Positions 40,001-48,776 of a DNA stretch of 58,985 nucleotides are shown in pieces. The position numbers were made by a program, and so were the translations under genes. Location of the stretch: assembly GCA_034189865.1 (NCBI GenBank), contig JAXHTV010000003.1:133318-192302 (forward strand), written 5' to 3'. Under the pieces are notes generated by a model that saw only the letters and a program-made list of their open reading frames with translations, did not search any database and had not been told where the DNA came from. Each line of letters starts with the position of its first letter. Position 1 is the first letter of the stretch. This stretch comes from Pseudomonadota bacterium. Lineage in GTDB: Bacteria > Pseudomonadota > Gammaproteobacteria > UBA5335.

Positions 40001-40526
40001 GCTCCTTGTATTTGGAAACACCCGAGGCTTCTTCCAGTAAAACCCGCAGCTCGTCGGGTTTGGCTTCGATCAACCGGGAAATCATCCCTTGTTCGATGAT
40101 GGCATAGCTTCTCGAGCCTAGTCCGGTACCGAGGAAAAGATCGGTGATATCGCGGCGTCGGCAGCGCCCATTGTTGAGGTAATAGTGAGAGGTGCCATCA
40201 CGTGAGAGCAGACGTTTGACCGAAATCTCGGCGTACTGGGCGTAGGGTCCGCCCAACTGCCCCGAGCTATTATCGAACACCAATTCGATGGAGGCCTGCC
40301 CCACCGGCTTACGGGTACTCGAACCGTTAAAAATCACGTCAGAGAGCGCATCGCCCCGAAGGTGTTTGGCCGAACTCTCGCCCATCACCCATCGCACCGC
40401 ATCGATGATATTGGATTTGCCACAACCGTTGGGGCCGACGACGCCGACCAACGAACCGGGAAACACGATCGTGGTGGGATCCACAAACGACTTGAAGCCT
40501 GCCAGTTTGATTTTGCTTAGACGCAT
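37014..40526 (-). CDS. smc: Chromosome segregation protein SMC
   Basis: Condensin ATPase. 1170 residues: Walker A GPNGCGKSN at 31-39, coiled coils about 170-500 and 660-1010 around the hinge (about 510-650), and the C-terminal head with the ABC signature LLSGGEKALTAVAL and Walker B FCMLDEVDAPLDEAN. Partners ScpA and ScpB are encoded at 28-30 kb. It starts opposite queF; the SD is weak (CGGGAC). Confidence 0.97.
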   Translation of the reverse strand: MRLSKIKLAGFKSFVDPTTIVFPGSLVGVVGPNGCGKSNIIDAVRWVMGESSAKHLRGDALSDVIFNGSSTRKPVGQASIELVFDNSSGQLGGPYAQYAEISVKRLLSRDGTSHYYLNNGRCRRRDITDLFLGTGLGSRSYAIIEQGMISRLIEAKPDELRVLLEEASGVSKYKERRRETENRIRHTRENLTRLSDLRDELEKQLAHLQRQAKNAEKYKQYRADQRKTEAELAALHWREHQRQTGQLERALTEKETAHQAAIAAQRALEAAIEKARARQNETNEAFQASQERYFNAGATVARLEQEIQHAKELRQRQEQERLELERTSRKLSDELAEDQRAVDQAGQALAELEPAFNRALEEEQAAKAAVRQAEQQGSEVQKAWEALQARINEAERTLSVESTRQDQITQRDHDADQRLARLNEECTRLNAEALEQELSQLAQFASQLEVDDGNAHQALRDETDRITRLRGQLQQVQTELHQTQEQLQKASGRLASLQALQQAALTDNARSARDWLRERSLDESPRLAQSLDVAAGWERAVEMVLGSQLDAVCVPLSDDLLAQLAFLEQGRLSLIDPSASASGSRGTQASGSLAAQVSGAGPLAALLEPVLTAATLSEAIARSEQLAPGESVITPDGFWLSASWVRVVHPDPKEDGVLKRERDIKSLTQQSAGLDRDVGRLSESLEALRGQLSQAERERDRRQSIANDIHRRLADAKAKRSSTEQRLRQTQERMERIAAERLDLQRWQAEWRAQREQIQSHIRSTTEQLAGAKAEQSEMTARREAIQSELAQRRHDQSACSEKRQKLDVDRQAARSRLESGQRQIERLLAQHQQIVGRQQSLTETLAELDQPEQARQTGLEQALAKRSEAERGLAEARNSLAGVDQEIRELQQQRDGQEAAVGASRDVVERLRMQRQEQQVRCQSFEEKLAEMGHQAQAVADSLPDEAEPAVWNEQLQGIVRRIERLGPINLAAIDEYQSQSERKSYLDQQDADLTAAMETLEQAMAKIDRETRARFQDTFNRLNESFRAKFPRLFGGGEAYLELESSDLLESGVRVMARPPGKRNSHIHLLSGGEKALTAVALVFGIFELNPAPFCMLDEVDAPLDEANVGRFCELVRDMSERVQLILVTHNKTTMEMTQQLLGITMKEPGVSRVVSVDIEEAVEMAAV

Positions 40527-40663
40527 GTTGTCCCGATCACAATTTCATCGAGGCGCCGCCTGAATGACCGCATCGCGCGGGTTGCCGTCGCACGGATACC
40601 TAAGTGAGTGGTGTAGAATAGCGGGCCGCAAAATGAACGGATAATTACGCAGGTTAAGCAACG

Positions 40664-41068
40664 ATGTCCATACCCCCGCCCGAGAAACCTTCCGTGGAGC
40701 TGCTCGAGACGTTCCCCAACCCCAATCCCGAGCGAGACTACACCATCCGAATCCGCATTCCGGAATTCACCTGTCTGTGCCCTAAGACGGGCCAACCCGA
40801 CTTCGCCACACTGCACCTGGAATATGTCCCGGACCAAGCCTGTATCGAACTCAAATCGCTTAAGCTATACGTGTGGTCGTATCGCAATCAAGGTGCCTTC
40901 CACGAAGCGGTCACTAACCGGATCCTGGACGATCTGGTCGAAAGTTGTAAGCCCCGCTTCATGCGCCTGGAGGCGGAATTCAATGTCCGGGGCGGGATTT
41001 ATACCCGAGTCGTGGCCGAGAACCGCTCGCCGAATTGGACACCTTCACCGTACGTGCAATTCCCTTAG
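40664..41068 (+). CDS. queF: NADPH-dependent preQ0 reductase QueF (short form)
   Basis: Reduces 7-cyano-7-deazaguanine to preQ1 in queuosine synthesis, using NADPH. 134 residues, the unimodular YkvM type rather than the long E. coli form. The nucleophile Cys39 lies in [15 protein letters not shown] with Asp46, and the QueF motif ELKSLKLY is near residue 66. No preQ1 riboswitch was recognised upstream. Confidence 0.95.
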   Translation: MSIPPPEKPSVELLETFPNPNPERDYTIRIRIPEFTCLCPKTGQPDFATLHLEYVPDQACIELKSLKLYVWSYRNQGAFHEAVTNRILDDLVESCKPRFMRLEAEFNVRGGIYTRVVAENRSPNWTPSPYVQFP

Positions 41069-41140
41069 TCTGCGACCACGCGAAAGATTTGCAATCAACC
41101 ATTCAGGCGAAACACCAACCCGGTCGTACGCAGCCATTTC

Positions 41141-41169
41141 TTGCGCCACGTTCTGAGTTCTGGTATAGA
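41141..41169 (+). promoter_or_regulatory. Sigma70 promoter of dksA
   Basis: TTGCGC (41141-41146), 17-nt spacer, TATAGA (41164-41169), just before a GC-rich CGCGC and 44 nt ahead of the dksA ATG. Strong match in spacing and -10. Confidence 0.65.
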
Positions 41170-41212
41170 ATCGCGCTTTGTTTTTTTGTCGATCGAGCTA
41201 GGAGTCACCCTC

Positions 41213-41665
41213 ATGCCGTCAAAGAAGCGGCCTGTCGAAGCGCCCGTGAACCCGCCAGTTAAGGGCTTGGAGCCCTATCCCATTAACAAAGGCGAGGAAT
41301 ACATGAATCAAGCGCAGCGTGCGCATTTTCGTGAGATCCTGCTGGCTTGGAAACGAGAATTGATGGAAGAGGTCGATCGTACGCTCCACCACATGCAAGA
41401 CGATGCGGCAAATTTCCCCGACCCCAACGACCGAGCCAGCCAGGAATCGGAATTCAGTCTGGAGCTGCGCACCCGGGATCGCGAACGCAAACTACTGAAG
41501 AAAATTGACGAGGCCATCAACAGACTGGATTCCGACGACTACGGTTACTGCGAAAGCTGTGGAATCGAGATCGGAATTCGGCGCCTGGAAGCACGGCCGA
41601 CCGCCACTCAATGTGTGGACTGTAAAAGCCTGGACGAAATACGCGAACGCACCTTGGGCGGCTGA
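41213..41665 (+). CDS. dksA: RNA polymerase-binding transcription factor DksA
   Basis: Binds the RNA polymerase secondary channel and acts with ppGpp in the stringent response. 150 residues; the coiled-coil tip has the key DxxDxA motif (Asp70, Asp73, Ala75 in DPNDRASQE) and the zinc finger has Cys113, Cys116, Cys134 and Cys137 (CESCG, CVDC). ATG 41213 is preceded by AGGAG at 41200-41204. The adjacent gluQ is the same partner as in E. coli. Confidence 0.98.
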   Translation: MPSKKRPVEAPVNPPVKGLEPYPINKGEEYMNQAQRAHFREILLAWKRELMEEVDRTLHHMQDDAANFPDPNDRASQESEFSLELRTRDRERKLLKKIDEAINRLDSDDYGYCESCGIEIGIRRLEARPTATQCVDCKSLDEIRERTLGG

Positions 41666-41746
41666 CCGTCATCGCCGGACAAAAGCCTACCCAGCGATAG
41701 GAAATCGCGCGGCGCAACTCGCCGCGTCGGCAGGCTAGCATTTGCT

Positions 41747-42700
41747 ATGACGGCCGAACCCACCCCTGCACAGAGTACCCACGCGAAACGGCCATGCGGT
41801 CGGTTTGCCCCCTCACCGACAGGATCGCTGCACTTCGGGTCCCTGGTCGCCGCCCTGGCGAGCTATCTCCACGCCAAACATGCATCGGGCCAGTGGTTGA
41901 TTCGAATTGAAGATTTGGACACCGCTCGTAATGTCCCCGGTGCCGCTGACAGCATCCTCCGCGACCTGGAACGCTTCGGCTTTGAGTGGGACGGCGAGGT
42001 GATCTATCAAAGCCGACGTATCGACCACTACCAAGAAACCATACGGTTGCTAGATGATAGGAATTTGGTTTTCCGGTGTCGCTGTAGCCGAAAACAAATC
42101 GCTTCCCTGGGGGTGATGGGAATTGACGGACCGGTCTATCCCGGCACCTGCCGGAACCAAACCGTTCCCGACCACATTCGGCATGCACTGCGGCTCCGCA
42201 TACCCGCCTGGACAATCGAGTTCACCGATGAAGTCCAAGGAAGGTCCTGCCAACGGGTCGATCGGGATGTGGGCGATCTGGTGCTGCTTCGCGCCGATGC
42301 CGTGTTCAGCTATCAGCTGGCAGCGGTGATTGATGATTTCGGCCAGGGAATAACCCAAATCGTTCGTGGTGCAGATTTACTGGACTCCACCGCTCGGCAG
42401 ATCGCCATTCAACAATTGCTGGGATACGTCCGTCCGACTTATCTTCATATACCCGTTGCCGTTTATCGCCGGGGCCTGAAACTCAGCAAGCGTCTCCAGG
42501 CGCAAGCGATCGCCGAACGCCCCCCGACGGAGACACTCGGCCACGCCTTGCAGTATCTGGGTCAGCCGCTACCTGAGGATGCCGCCAAAATGTCGCCGAA
42601 AACACTGCTGCAATGGGCCGTACTGCATTGGCAGCCGGCGGCCATCCCCCGTAAACGCGAAGTGGTCATGGGGGCGTCCGCGGAAGATTGCATGCGTTGA
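41747..42700 (+). CDS. gluQ: Glutamyl-Q tRNA(Asp) synthetase
   Basis: Truncated GluRS-like enzyme that attaches glutamate to the queuosine in the tRNA-Asp anticodon. 317 residues without an anticodon-binding domain. HIGH-like [11 protein letters not shown] near residue 25, zinc ligands in FRCRCSRKQ and YPGTCR, and KMSKS-like LKLSKR near 245. Queuosine synthesis by queF, 700 bp upstream, makes its tRNA substrate. Confidence 0.95.
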   Translation: MTAEPTPAQSTHAKRPCGRFAPSPTGSLHFGSLVAALASYLHAKHASGQWLIRIEDLDTARNVPGAADSILRDLERFGFEWDGEVIYQSRRIDHYQETIRLLDDRNLVFRCRCSRKQIASLGVMGIDGPVYPGTCRNQTVPDHIRHALRLRIPAWTIEFTDEVQGRSCQRVDRDVGDLVLLRADAVFSYQLAAVIDDFGQGITQIVRGADLLDSTARQIAIQQLLGYVRPTYLHIPVAVYRRGLKLSKRLQAQAIAERPPTETLGHALQYLGQPLPEDAAKMSPKTLLQWAVLHWQPAAIPRKREVVMGASAEDCMR

Positions 42701-42768
42701 CGACCAAACGCATACTGGCCAACACTCAAAACAGAACCATGCCAGGCGCACACGAGGAAAACATCGAG

Positions 42769-44700
42769 ATGAGTGAGAAGATTTACCCTGTTTCACCCGA
42801 ATTCGCCGGTCGTGCGTTCATCAATCAAGCCAGCTATCAGCAGCAATACCAACGATCCGTAGCCGAACCGGAAGCGTTTTGGGCCGAACAGGCCGAGCGT
42901 TTCGTCGACTGGTCCGCCCCATGGGATCGTGTCCTCGAGTGGGACTACCGTAGTGGCCTGATCCGCTGGTTCCAAGGCGCGCAGCTCAACGTCACCCACA
43001 ACTGTCTGGATCGGCACTTGGCGTCGAAGGGTGAGAAAACCGCCATCCTGTGGGAAGGTGACGAACCCGGTCTGGAACGGCGTATCAGCTATCGGGAACT
43101 CCACGAAATGGTCTGTCGATTGGCCAATGGGCTCAAGCAGCGTGGAGTTCGGAAGGGTGATCGGGTTTGCATTTATATGCCAATGATCCCGGAAGCCGCC
43201 GTGGCCATGTTGGCCTGCGCCCGTATCGGTGCGATCCATTCGGTGGTATTCGGCGGTTTCTCGCCGGCGGCGTTGCGTGACCGTATCCTCGATGCTGACT
43301 GCCGAACCGTCATCACCGCCGACGAAGGGGTCCGAGGTGGAAGAACCATACCCCTCAAGAGCAACGTCGACACGGCCCTGGAACAATGCCCGAACGTGCA
43401 TGACGTCGTGGTCGTTCGCCGCACCGGTGGAAAGATCGCTTGGTCCGAATCGCGAGATGTTTGGTACGAGGAACTGACATCAGACGCCACCGCCGATTGC
43501 CCGGCGGAACCCATGGATGCAGAAGATCCGCTCTTTATTCTGTACACCTCCGGTTCCACCGGGAAGCCTAAAGGCGTACTCCACACCAGCGGTGGCTATT
43601 TGTTGCATGCCGCCATGACGCACCGCTATGTGCTCGACTGCCACGATGACGACATCTACTGGTGTAGCGCGGATGTCGGTTGGATCACCGGTCATAGCTA
43701 CATCGTTTACGGTCCGCTGTGTAACGGCACCACCACCGTGATGTTCGAGGGCGTACCGACCTACCCTAACGTTTCCCGCTTTTGGGAGATGATCGACCGC
43801 CACGGGGTTACCATCTTCTATACCGCGCCCACGGCCATTCGCGCGTTGATGGCCCACGGTTCCGATCCGCTGCAGTCGACCCAACGCAGCAGCCTGAGGC
43901 TGCTCGGAACGGTGGGAGAACCCATCAACCCGGAAGCTTGGGAATGGTACCACCGCGAGGTCGGCCTCGGCCGGTGCCCCGTGGTCGATACCTGGTGGCA
44001 GACCGAGACCGGAGGCATCTTGATCGCACCATTGCCCGGCGCAACCGACTTAAAGCCCGGCTCGGCAACGCATCCTTTTTTTGGGGTGCAACCGGCGTTG
44101 CTGGACAATGAAGGCAAAGAAATCGAAGGCGCCGGTGAAGGAAATCTGGTGCTCAAATTCCCTTGGCCCGGTCAGATGCGCACCGTTTATGGCGACCATC
44201 AACGCTTTATCGACACCTACTTTTCGGCCTTTCCGGGCTACTATTTCACCGGTGACGGCGCCCGCCGCGACGCCGATGGATACTACTGGATTACCGGCCG
44301 AGTCGATGATGTGCTCAACGTTTCGGGACACCGACTGGGAACCGCGGAGATCGAGAGCGCTTTGGTCCTGCATCCGAATGTGGCCGAAGCCGCAGTGGTC
44401 GGGCGCCCGCACGAGGTGAAAGGCCAAGGCGTATATGCCTACGTGACATTGATGAAGGGTATCGAGCCAAGCGAATCTTTACGCAAAGAGCTCATGAATT
44501 TGGTGGCAAAAGAACTCAGCCCGATCGCCAAACCGGATGAAATCCACTGGGCGCCCGGCTTACCCAAAACCCGTTCCGGAAAAATCATGCGTCGAATTTT
44601 ACGGAAGATCGCCGCCGACGAGCTAGACCAACTGGGCGACACCAGCACCCTGGCCGACCCCACCGTTGTCGATAACTTAATCGCCGGCCGGCACGAGTAG
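42769..44700 (+). CDS. acs: Acetate--CoA ligase (acetyl-CoA synthetase)
   Basis: Activates acetate to acetyl-CoA through acetyl-AMP. 643 residues of the ANL superfamily: [12 protein letters not shown] near residue 260, [29 protein letters not shown] near 500 and the C-terminal catalytic lysine Lys605 in [10 protein letters not shown], which is the site of Pat/CobB acetylation in related enzymes. I chose ATG 42769, after GAGGAAAACATCGAG, to give the usual MSEKIYPV start; an in-frame upstream ATG at 42739 has no SD. Confidence 0.96.
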   Translation: MSEKIYPVSPEFAGRAFINQASYQQQYQRSVAEPEAFWAEQAERFVDWSAPWDRVLEWDYRSGLIRWFQGAQLNVTHNCLDRHLASKGEKTAILWEGDEPGLERRISYRELHEMVCRLANGLKQRGVRKGDRVCIYMPMIPEAAVAMLACARIGAIHSVVFGGFSPAALRDRILDADCRTVITADEGVRGGRTIPLKSNVDTALEQCPNVHDVVVVRRTGGKIAWSESRDVWYEELTSDATADCPAEPMDAEDPLFILYTSGSTGKPKGVLHTSGGYLLHAAMTHRYVLDCHDDDIYWCSADVGWITGHSYIVYGPLCNGTTTVMFEGVPTYPNVSRFWEMIDRHGVTIFYTAPTAIRALMAHGSDPLQSTQRSSLRLLGTVGEPINPEAWEWYHREVGLGRCPVVDTWWQTETGGILIAPLPGATDLKPGSATHPFFGVQPALLDNEGKEIEGAGEGNLVLKFPWPGQMRTVYGDHQRFIDTYFSAFPGYYFTGDGARRDADGYYWITGRVDDVLNVSGHRLGTAEIESALVLHPNVAEAAVVGRPHEVKGQGVYAYVTLMKGIEPSESLRKELMNLVAKELSPIAKPDEIHWAPGLPKTRSGKIMRRILRKIAADELDQLGDTSTLADPTVVDNLIAGRHE

Positions 44701-44797
44701 GAAAACAAGACGAACTCCAAATACAACACTCTCACATCAGTGCTTGATTGCCATTAACTGCGGTAGTCGAGCCAATGTTGAGGGTCGCGCTGCCATT

Positions 44798-44828
44798 AAA
44801 AAAGGGGGGCTTTTGCCCCCCCTTTTTA
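44798..44828. terminator. Bidirectional intrinsic terminator between acs and pnp
   Basis: A6-G6-C (44798-44810), TTTT loop, G-C7-T5 (44815-44827), a G/C-stem of at least 7 bp flanked by A-runs on one side and T-runs on the other. On both strands the stem is followed by T5 or more, so it fits a classic bidirectional terminator for convergent acs and pnp. One cytosine is unpaired or bulged. Confidence 0.9.
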
Positions 44829-44856
44829 ATTCCATCAATCAGCTCTGGCGCTTGTG

Positions 44857-46959
44857 TCAGGACGACTCTGCCTGCTCTTGAGCGGCCGCCTTCATGCTCA
44901 AGCGAATGCGGCCTTGCCGATCGACTTCCAGTACTTTCACGTCAATGACATCGCCTTCGCTGAGCTTGTCGCTGACTTTCTCGACCCTTTCCTCGGAGAT
45001 TTGCGAGATATGCACCAAGCCGTCCTTGCCAGGCAGGATGGTCACGAATGCACCAAAATCCATCAGTTTGCTGACACGGCCTTTGTAGATGGCACCGACC
45101 TGGACATCTTCGGTGATCAGCTCGATGCGGCGGCGGGCCTCTTCGCTGGCGGACCTATCGACGGAAGCAATCTTGATGACCCCATCATCGGTAATATCGA
45201 TAGTGGTGCCCGTCTCTTCGGTGATCGACCGGATCGTCGCACCGCCCTTGCCAATCACGTCCCGAATCTTTTCCGGATTGATCTTCATGGAAACGATGCG
45301 AGGCGCCCACTCGGACATCTCTTCTCGCGGCTGAACAATGACCTTGGCCATTTCACCCAGGATGTGCAATCGACCCTCTTTGGCTTGTGCCAGAGCCTGA
45401 GCCATGATCTCCCGGGTAATCCCGTCGATTTTGATATCCATCTGCAGCGCCGTAATACCGTTCGAGGTTCCGGCTACTTTGAAATCCATATCGCCCAGGT
45501 GATCTTCGTCTCCCAGGATGTCGGACAACACGGCGAAGTCGTCGCCTTCTTTGATCAAACCCATGGCGATACCGGCAACCGGCGCCAAAATGGGCACGCC
45601 CGCCGCCATTAACGACAAGCTGCTACCGCAGACGGTCGCCATGGAACTCGAACCATTGGATTCGGTGATTTCCGACACCACGCGGATCACGTAGGGGAAC
45701 GAATTCATATCCGGAAGAAGCGGTTCGATAGCGCGGCGGGCCAGTCTTCCATGGCCGATTTCCCGGCGCTTGGGCGAACCCATAAAACCGGTCTCACCCA
45801 CGCTGAACGGCGGGAAATTATAGTGGAGCATAAAGGGATCTTTACGTTCGCCCTCTATGGCATCGATGATTTGCGCGTCACGCTCCGTACCGAGTGTGGT
45901 CACGACCAGCGCTTGGGTTTCACCGCGCGTAAACAGGGCCGAACCGTGCGTACGTGGCAGCAACCCGATCTCAATGGTGATGGGCCGGACCGTGGTGAGA
46001 TCGCGGCCATCGATTCGCGGCTGCTGTTCGATAATCCGTCCGCGAACGATTCGCTTTTCCAAATCGTTTAGCGCATTTCTCACCAGCTGTTCGTCGTGCG
46101 ATTCCTCTTCGCGCGCGCAAAGCTCATCAACGAGCGCTTGGCGAATCTCGGCCAAGCGATCTTGGCGGGCTTGTTTCTCGGATATGCCGTAACCTTCAGC
46201 AAGATCCTTTTCGGCCCGACTTGAGATCAAGGCCGCGAACCCATCATCTTTCGCCGGCGGTTCCCACGCCCACGCGGGCTTGCCTGCTTCGGCAGCCAAC
46301 TCCGTGATGGCGGCAATGGCGGTCTGCATTTGCTCGTGACCGAACATCACGGCGCCGAGCATCACGTCCTCTGACAATTCGCGGGCGCCGGACTCAACCA
46401 TCAAGACCGCGTTTTCAGTACCGGCGACCACCAAGTCCAGCTCGGATGACGTCAAATCGGTATTGGTCGGGTTGAGCACGTATTGACCGTTGAGATATCC
46501 CACGCGGGCCGCGCCAATCGGTCCACTGAAAGGTACGCCGGAAACAGCCAATGCGGCGGAGGTCCCGATCATCGCGGGGATATCGGGGTCCACGTCCGGG
46601 TTCACCGATATGACGGTGGCAATCACTTGAACTTCGTTACGGAATCCCTTGGGGAACAATGGCCGAATCGGCCGATCGATCAGACGGCTGGTCAGAACCT
46701 CTTTTTCGCTCGGGCGGCCTTCGCGCTTGAAGAATCCACCGGGGATGCGGCCGGCGGAATACGTGCGCTCCTGATAGTTGACAGTCAGCGGGAAAAAATC
46801 AGCGCTAGGATTTGCCTCTTTACGCGCGACTACGGTGACCAACACCACCGTGTCCGCCATGCTGACTAAAACTGCGCCCGTAGCTTGCCGGGCGACACGC
46901 CCAGTTTCTAATGTGACCTCATAGTCACCGTACTGAAATTTCTTAATCGTGGGATTCAC
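44857..46959 (-). CDS. pnp: Polynucleotide phosphorylase
   Basis: 3'-5' phosphorolytic exoribonuclease of the degradosome. 700 residues: RNase PH domain 1 (about 10-230, with [18 protein letters not shown]), helical linker, RNase PH domain 2 (about 310-550), KH domain with [10 protein letters not shown] near 560 and S1 domain ([19 protein letters not shown]) from about 620. GTG start with AGGTAA upstream. Follows rpsO by 43 bp. Confidence 0.98.
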   Translation of the reverse strand: MNPTIKKFQYGDYEVTLETGRVARQATGAVLVSMADTVVLVTVVARKEANPSADFFPLTVNYQERTYSAGRIPGGFFKREGRPSEKEVLTSRLIDRPIRPLFPKGFRNEVQVIATVISVNPDVDPDIPAMIGTSAALAVSGVPFSGPIGAARVGYLNGQYVLNPTNTDLTSSELDLVVAGTENAVLMVESGARELSEDVMLGAVMFGHEQMQTAIAAITELAAEAGKPAWAWEPPAKDDGFAALISSRAEKDLAEGYGISEKQARQDRLAEIRQALVDELCAREEESHDEQLVRNALNDLEKRIVRGRIIEQQPRIDGRDLTTVRPITIEIGLLPRTHGSALFTRGETQALVVTTLGTERDAQIIDAIEGERKDPFMLHYNFPPFSVGETGFMGSPKRREIGHGRLARRAIEPLLPDMNSFPYVIRVVSEITESNGSSSMATVCGSSLSLMAAGVPILAPVAGIAMGLIKEGDDFAVLSDILGDEDHLGDMDFKVAGTSNGITALQMDIKIDGITREIMAQALAQAKEGRLHILGEMAKVIVQPREEMSEWAPRIVSMKINPEKIRDVIGKGGATIRSITEETGTTIDITDDGVIKIASVDRSASEEARRRIELITEDVQVGAIYKGRVSKLMDFGAFVTILPGKDGLVHISQISEERVEKVSDKLSEGDVIDVKVLEVDRQGRIRLSMKAAAQEQAESS

Positions 46960-47002
46960 ATTGGTTACCTAAAGTTGATTGCACAAACCCGGAAGCCGCC
47001 GA

Positions 47003-47272
47003 TTAACGACGCAGACCGAGACGGCTGATCAGCTCTTGGTAACGTGATGGATCTTTGCGTTTCACGTAATCGAGAAGTTTCCGGCGCTGGCTGACCAGTT
47101 TCAATAGCCCGCGGCGGGAATGGTGATCATGTTTGTGTTGCGCGAAATGACCCGTGAGATGTTCAATACGTTGGGTCAACAACGCGACTTGAACTTCCGG
47201 GGAACCGGTATCGCCGGCACCGCGCTGGTACTGTTGTACGATTTCGGCTTTTTGTTGTGTATCAAGTGACAT
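47003..47272 (-). CDS. rpsO: 30S ribosomal protein S15
   Basis: 89 residues, the standard size. Shows [31 protein letters not shown] and the [12 protein letters not shown] block, i.e. the helices that bind the 16S central domain. AGGAG lies 10 nt before the ATG. rpsO-pnp is the usual order; S15 represses its own translation in several bacteria but no pseudoknot was shown here. Confidence 0.98.
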   Translation of the reverse strand: MSLDTQQKAEIVQQYQRGAGDTGSPEVQVALLTQRIEHLTGHFAQHKHDHHSRRGLLKLVSQRRKLLDYVKRKDPSRYQELISRLGLRR

Positions 47273-47319
47273 AGTAAAGTGACTCCTAGCTGGGCATCCT
47301 CATCTCTATCAGGGGGGCA

Positions 47320-47348
47320 ATTCTAGCTTTCGCTGAGGACGTAAACAA
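47320..47348 (-). promoter_or_regulatory. Sigma70 promoter of rpsO-pnp
   Basis: Minus strand TTGTTT (47348-47343), 17-nt spacer, TAGAAT (47325-47320), in the 104-bp gap between truB and rpsO. It would start transcription about 40 nt upstream of the rpsO ATG. Confidence 0.65.
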
Positions 47349-47376
47349 GCGATCTTTCAGAATAATTGGGCTTTAT

Positions 47377-48297
47377 TTAAGCTTTTTTATTGGACATCAG
47401 GCGCCGGGGCGCCACCCGACCATCGATGAGCATATCACCCATCCCTAAAAACTCGGATTGGGGACCGTAAACACGAACCCAACCCTGATCAGGCGCTTTG
47501 GGCACCAGCACCGGGTTGCCACGAGAAAGGCTGAAGGCGCCCTCCATGGTCAGTGAAACGGCTGGCCATTGCTGTAGTGCGCTGTCCAGAGGCAACAATA
47601 GACCATCCAAAGCCTCGATGCCCTCTTGAGCGAGGTTTTCAAGTTCCGAAAGCGTATGAAGGGCTTCATCGCAATAGGGGCCGACCGCAAGACGGCGAAG
47701 CGCGACAACATGACCGCAGGTTCCCATCGCCTTGGCAATATCCTCGGCCAACGTGCGCACGTAAGTGCCTTTCGAGCAGCGCACTGTCAAATCGGCTTCA
47801 ACGCCGGACTGCTCAACCAGATCGAGCTGATGAATCGTCACCTGACGCGGTGCCCTATCCACCTCCACCCCTTTGCGGGCCAGTTCGTAAAGCCGCTTAC
47901 CCTGGTGTTTTACCGCGGAGTACATTGGTGGAATCTGCGAGATTTCACCCTCAAAATGCGGCAGCACCTCAGCCAGTCGCGACAGGGTTTGCTCGTCTGT
48001 GGGGCCTGTTTCGATACCCTCGCCCTCAGCATCGCCCGTACTGGTGCGTACGCCGAAATGGATTCTGACGGTATAGATCTTGTCCGCATCCAACAGAAAC
48101 GCGGAAATCTTGGTGGCCTGACCCAAGCAAATCGGCAACATTCCACTGGCGAGGGGGTCAAGGTTACCGGTATGCCCCGCCTTCGCCGCGTCATATAAGC
48201 GTTTCACTTTTTGCAAAGCGGCATTTGAGGACAACCCAACAGGTTTATCAAACAACAAAATGCCACTAACAGGGCGACCTTTCTTTCGTCTTGCCAT
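47377..48297 (-). CDS. truB: tRNA pseudouridine(55) synthase TruB
   Basis: Makes pseudouridine 55 in the T-loop of tRNAs. 306 residues; catalytic Asp47 in GHTGNLDPLASG, the KSYELARKG-like segment YELARKGVEVDRAPR, and CSKGTYVRTLAEDIA. The C-terminal PUA-like part is short. Order rbfA-truB-rpsO is the normal one. Confidence 0.97.
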   Translation of the reverse strand: MARRKKGRPVSGILLFDKPVGLSSNAALQKVKRLYDAAKAGHTGNLDPLASGMLPICLGQATKISAFLLDADKIYTVRIHFGVRTSTGDAEGEGIETGPTDEQTLSRLAEVLPHFEGEISQIPPMYSAVKHQGKRLYELARKGVEVDRAPRQVTIHQLDLVEQSGVEADLTVRCSKGTYVRTLAEDIAKAMGTCGHVVALRRLAVGPYCDEALHTLSELENLAQEGIEALDGLLLPLDSALQQWPAVSLTMEGAFSLSRGNPVLVPKAPDQGWVRVYGPQSEFLGMGDMLIDGRVAPRRLMSNKKA

Positions 48298-48383
48298 CGG
48301 GGCGAGTCAGCTCCAAATCCGGATCTTATTCAAAGAAGGTTTTCTCGTGCGAGCAAACGGACAGATCAACCGCCGGAGAGAGA

Positions 48384-48761
48384 TCAGTGATCACCATCCT
48401 GATGGTCGACGTCTTTGGCGCGGGCCATCTCGATCAGGCGATCCATGTGTTGGCCCTGATCGAGGATGTCGTCGTAGAAGAAGTGGAGAGACGGAACCGT
48501 TCGGGTGCTCAGTCGGCGACCAAGCAAGCCCCGGAGAAAACCCGCAGCGGCGCTCAGTATCGCCAACCGCTCCGCTTGGCCCTCAGTGTTACCCAAGAAC
48601 GACACATACACCTTGGCGTGAGACAAGTCCTTCGAAACCCGCACGTCGGTGATGGTAACCGGTCCGAGACGGGGATCTTTGACCTCGTTTCGGACCAACT
48701 CGCTCAGCTCACGACGCACCTGCTCCGCGACACGGGCCGTTCTGGGATATTCCTTTGGCAC
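48384..48761 (-). CDS. rbfA: 30S ribosome-binding factor RbfA
   Basis: Assists 16S rRNA 5'-end maturation and cold adaptation. 125 residues; REYPRTARVAEQVRREL-type start, KDPRLGPVTITDVRVSKDLSHAKVYVS split over residues 30-55, and the helix-kink-helix RbfA KH-like fold. GTG start with GGAG about 10 nt upstream. Ends in a His/Asp-rich tail (EMARAKDVDHQDGDH). Confidence 0.95.
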   Translation of the reverse strand: MPKEYPRTARVAEQVRRELSELVRNEVKDPRLGPVTITDVRVSKDLSHAKVYVSFLGNTEGQAERLAILSAAAGFLRGLLGRRLSTRTVPSLHFFYDDILDQGQHMDRLIEMARAKDVDHQDGDH

Positions 48762-48776
48762 CTTAACGCATCTCCG

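Noticed and set aside
40527-40663. Possible preQ1 riboswitch upstream of queF
   Set aside because: No preQ1-I stem-loop with A-rich tail or preQ1-II pattern was seen; only ordinary sequence with a TAGAAT that lacks a matching -35.
41708-41726. 7-bp GC hairpin after dksA as a terminator
   Set aside because: No T-run on either side, and it is close to the gluQ start.
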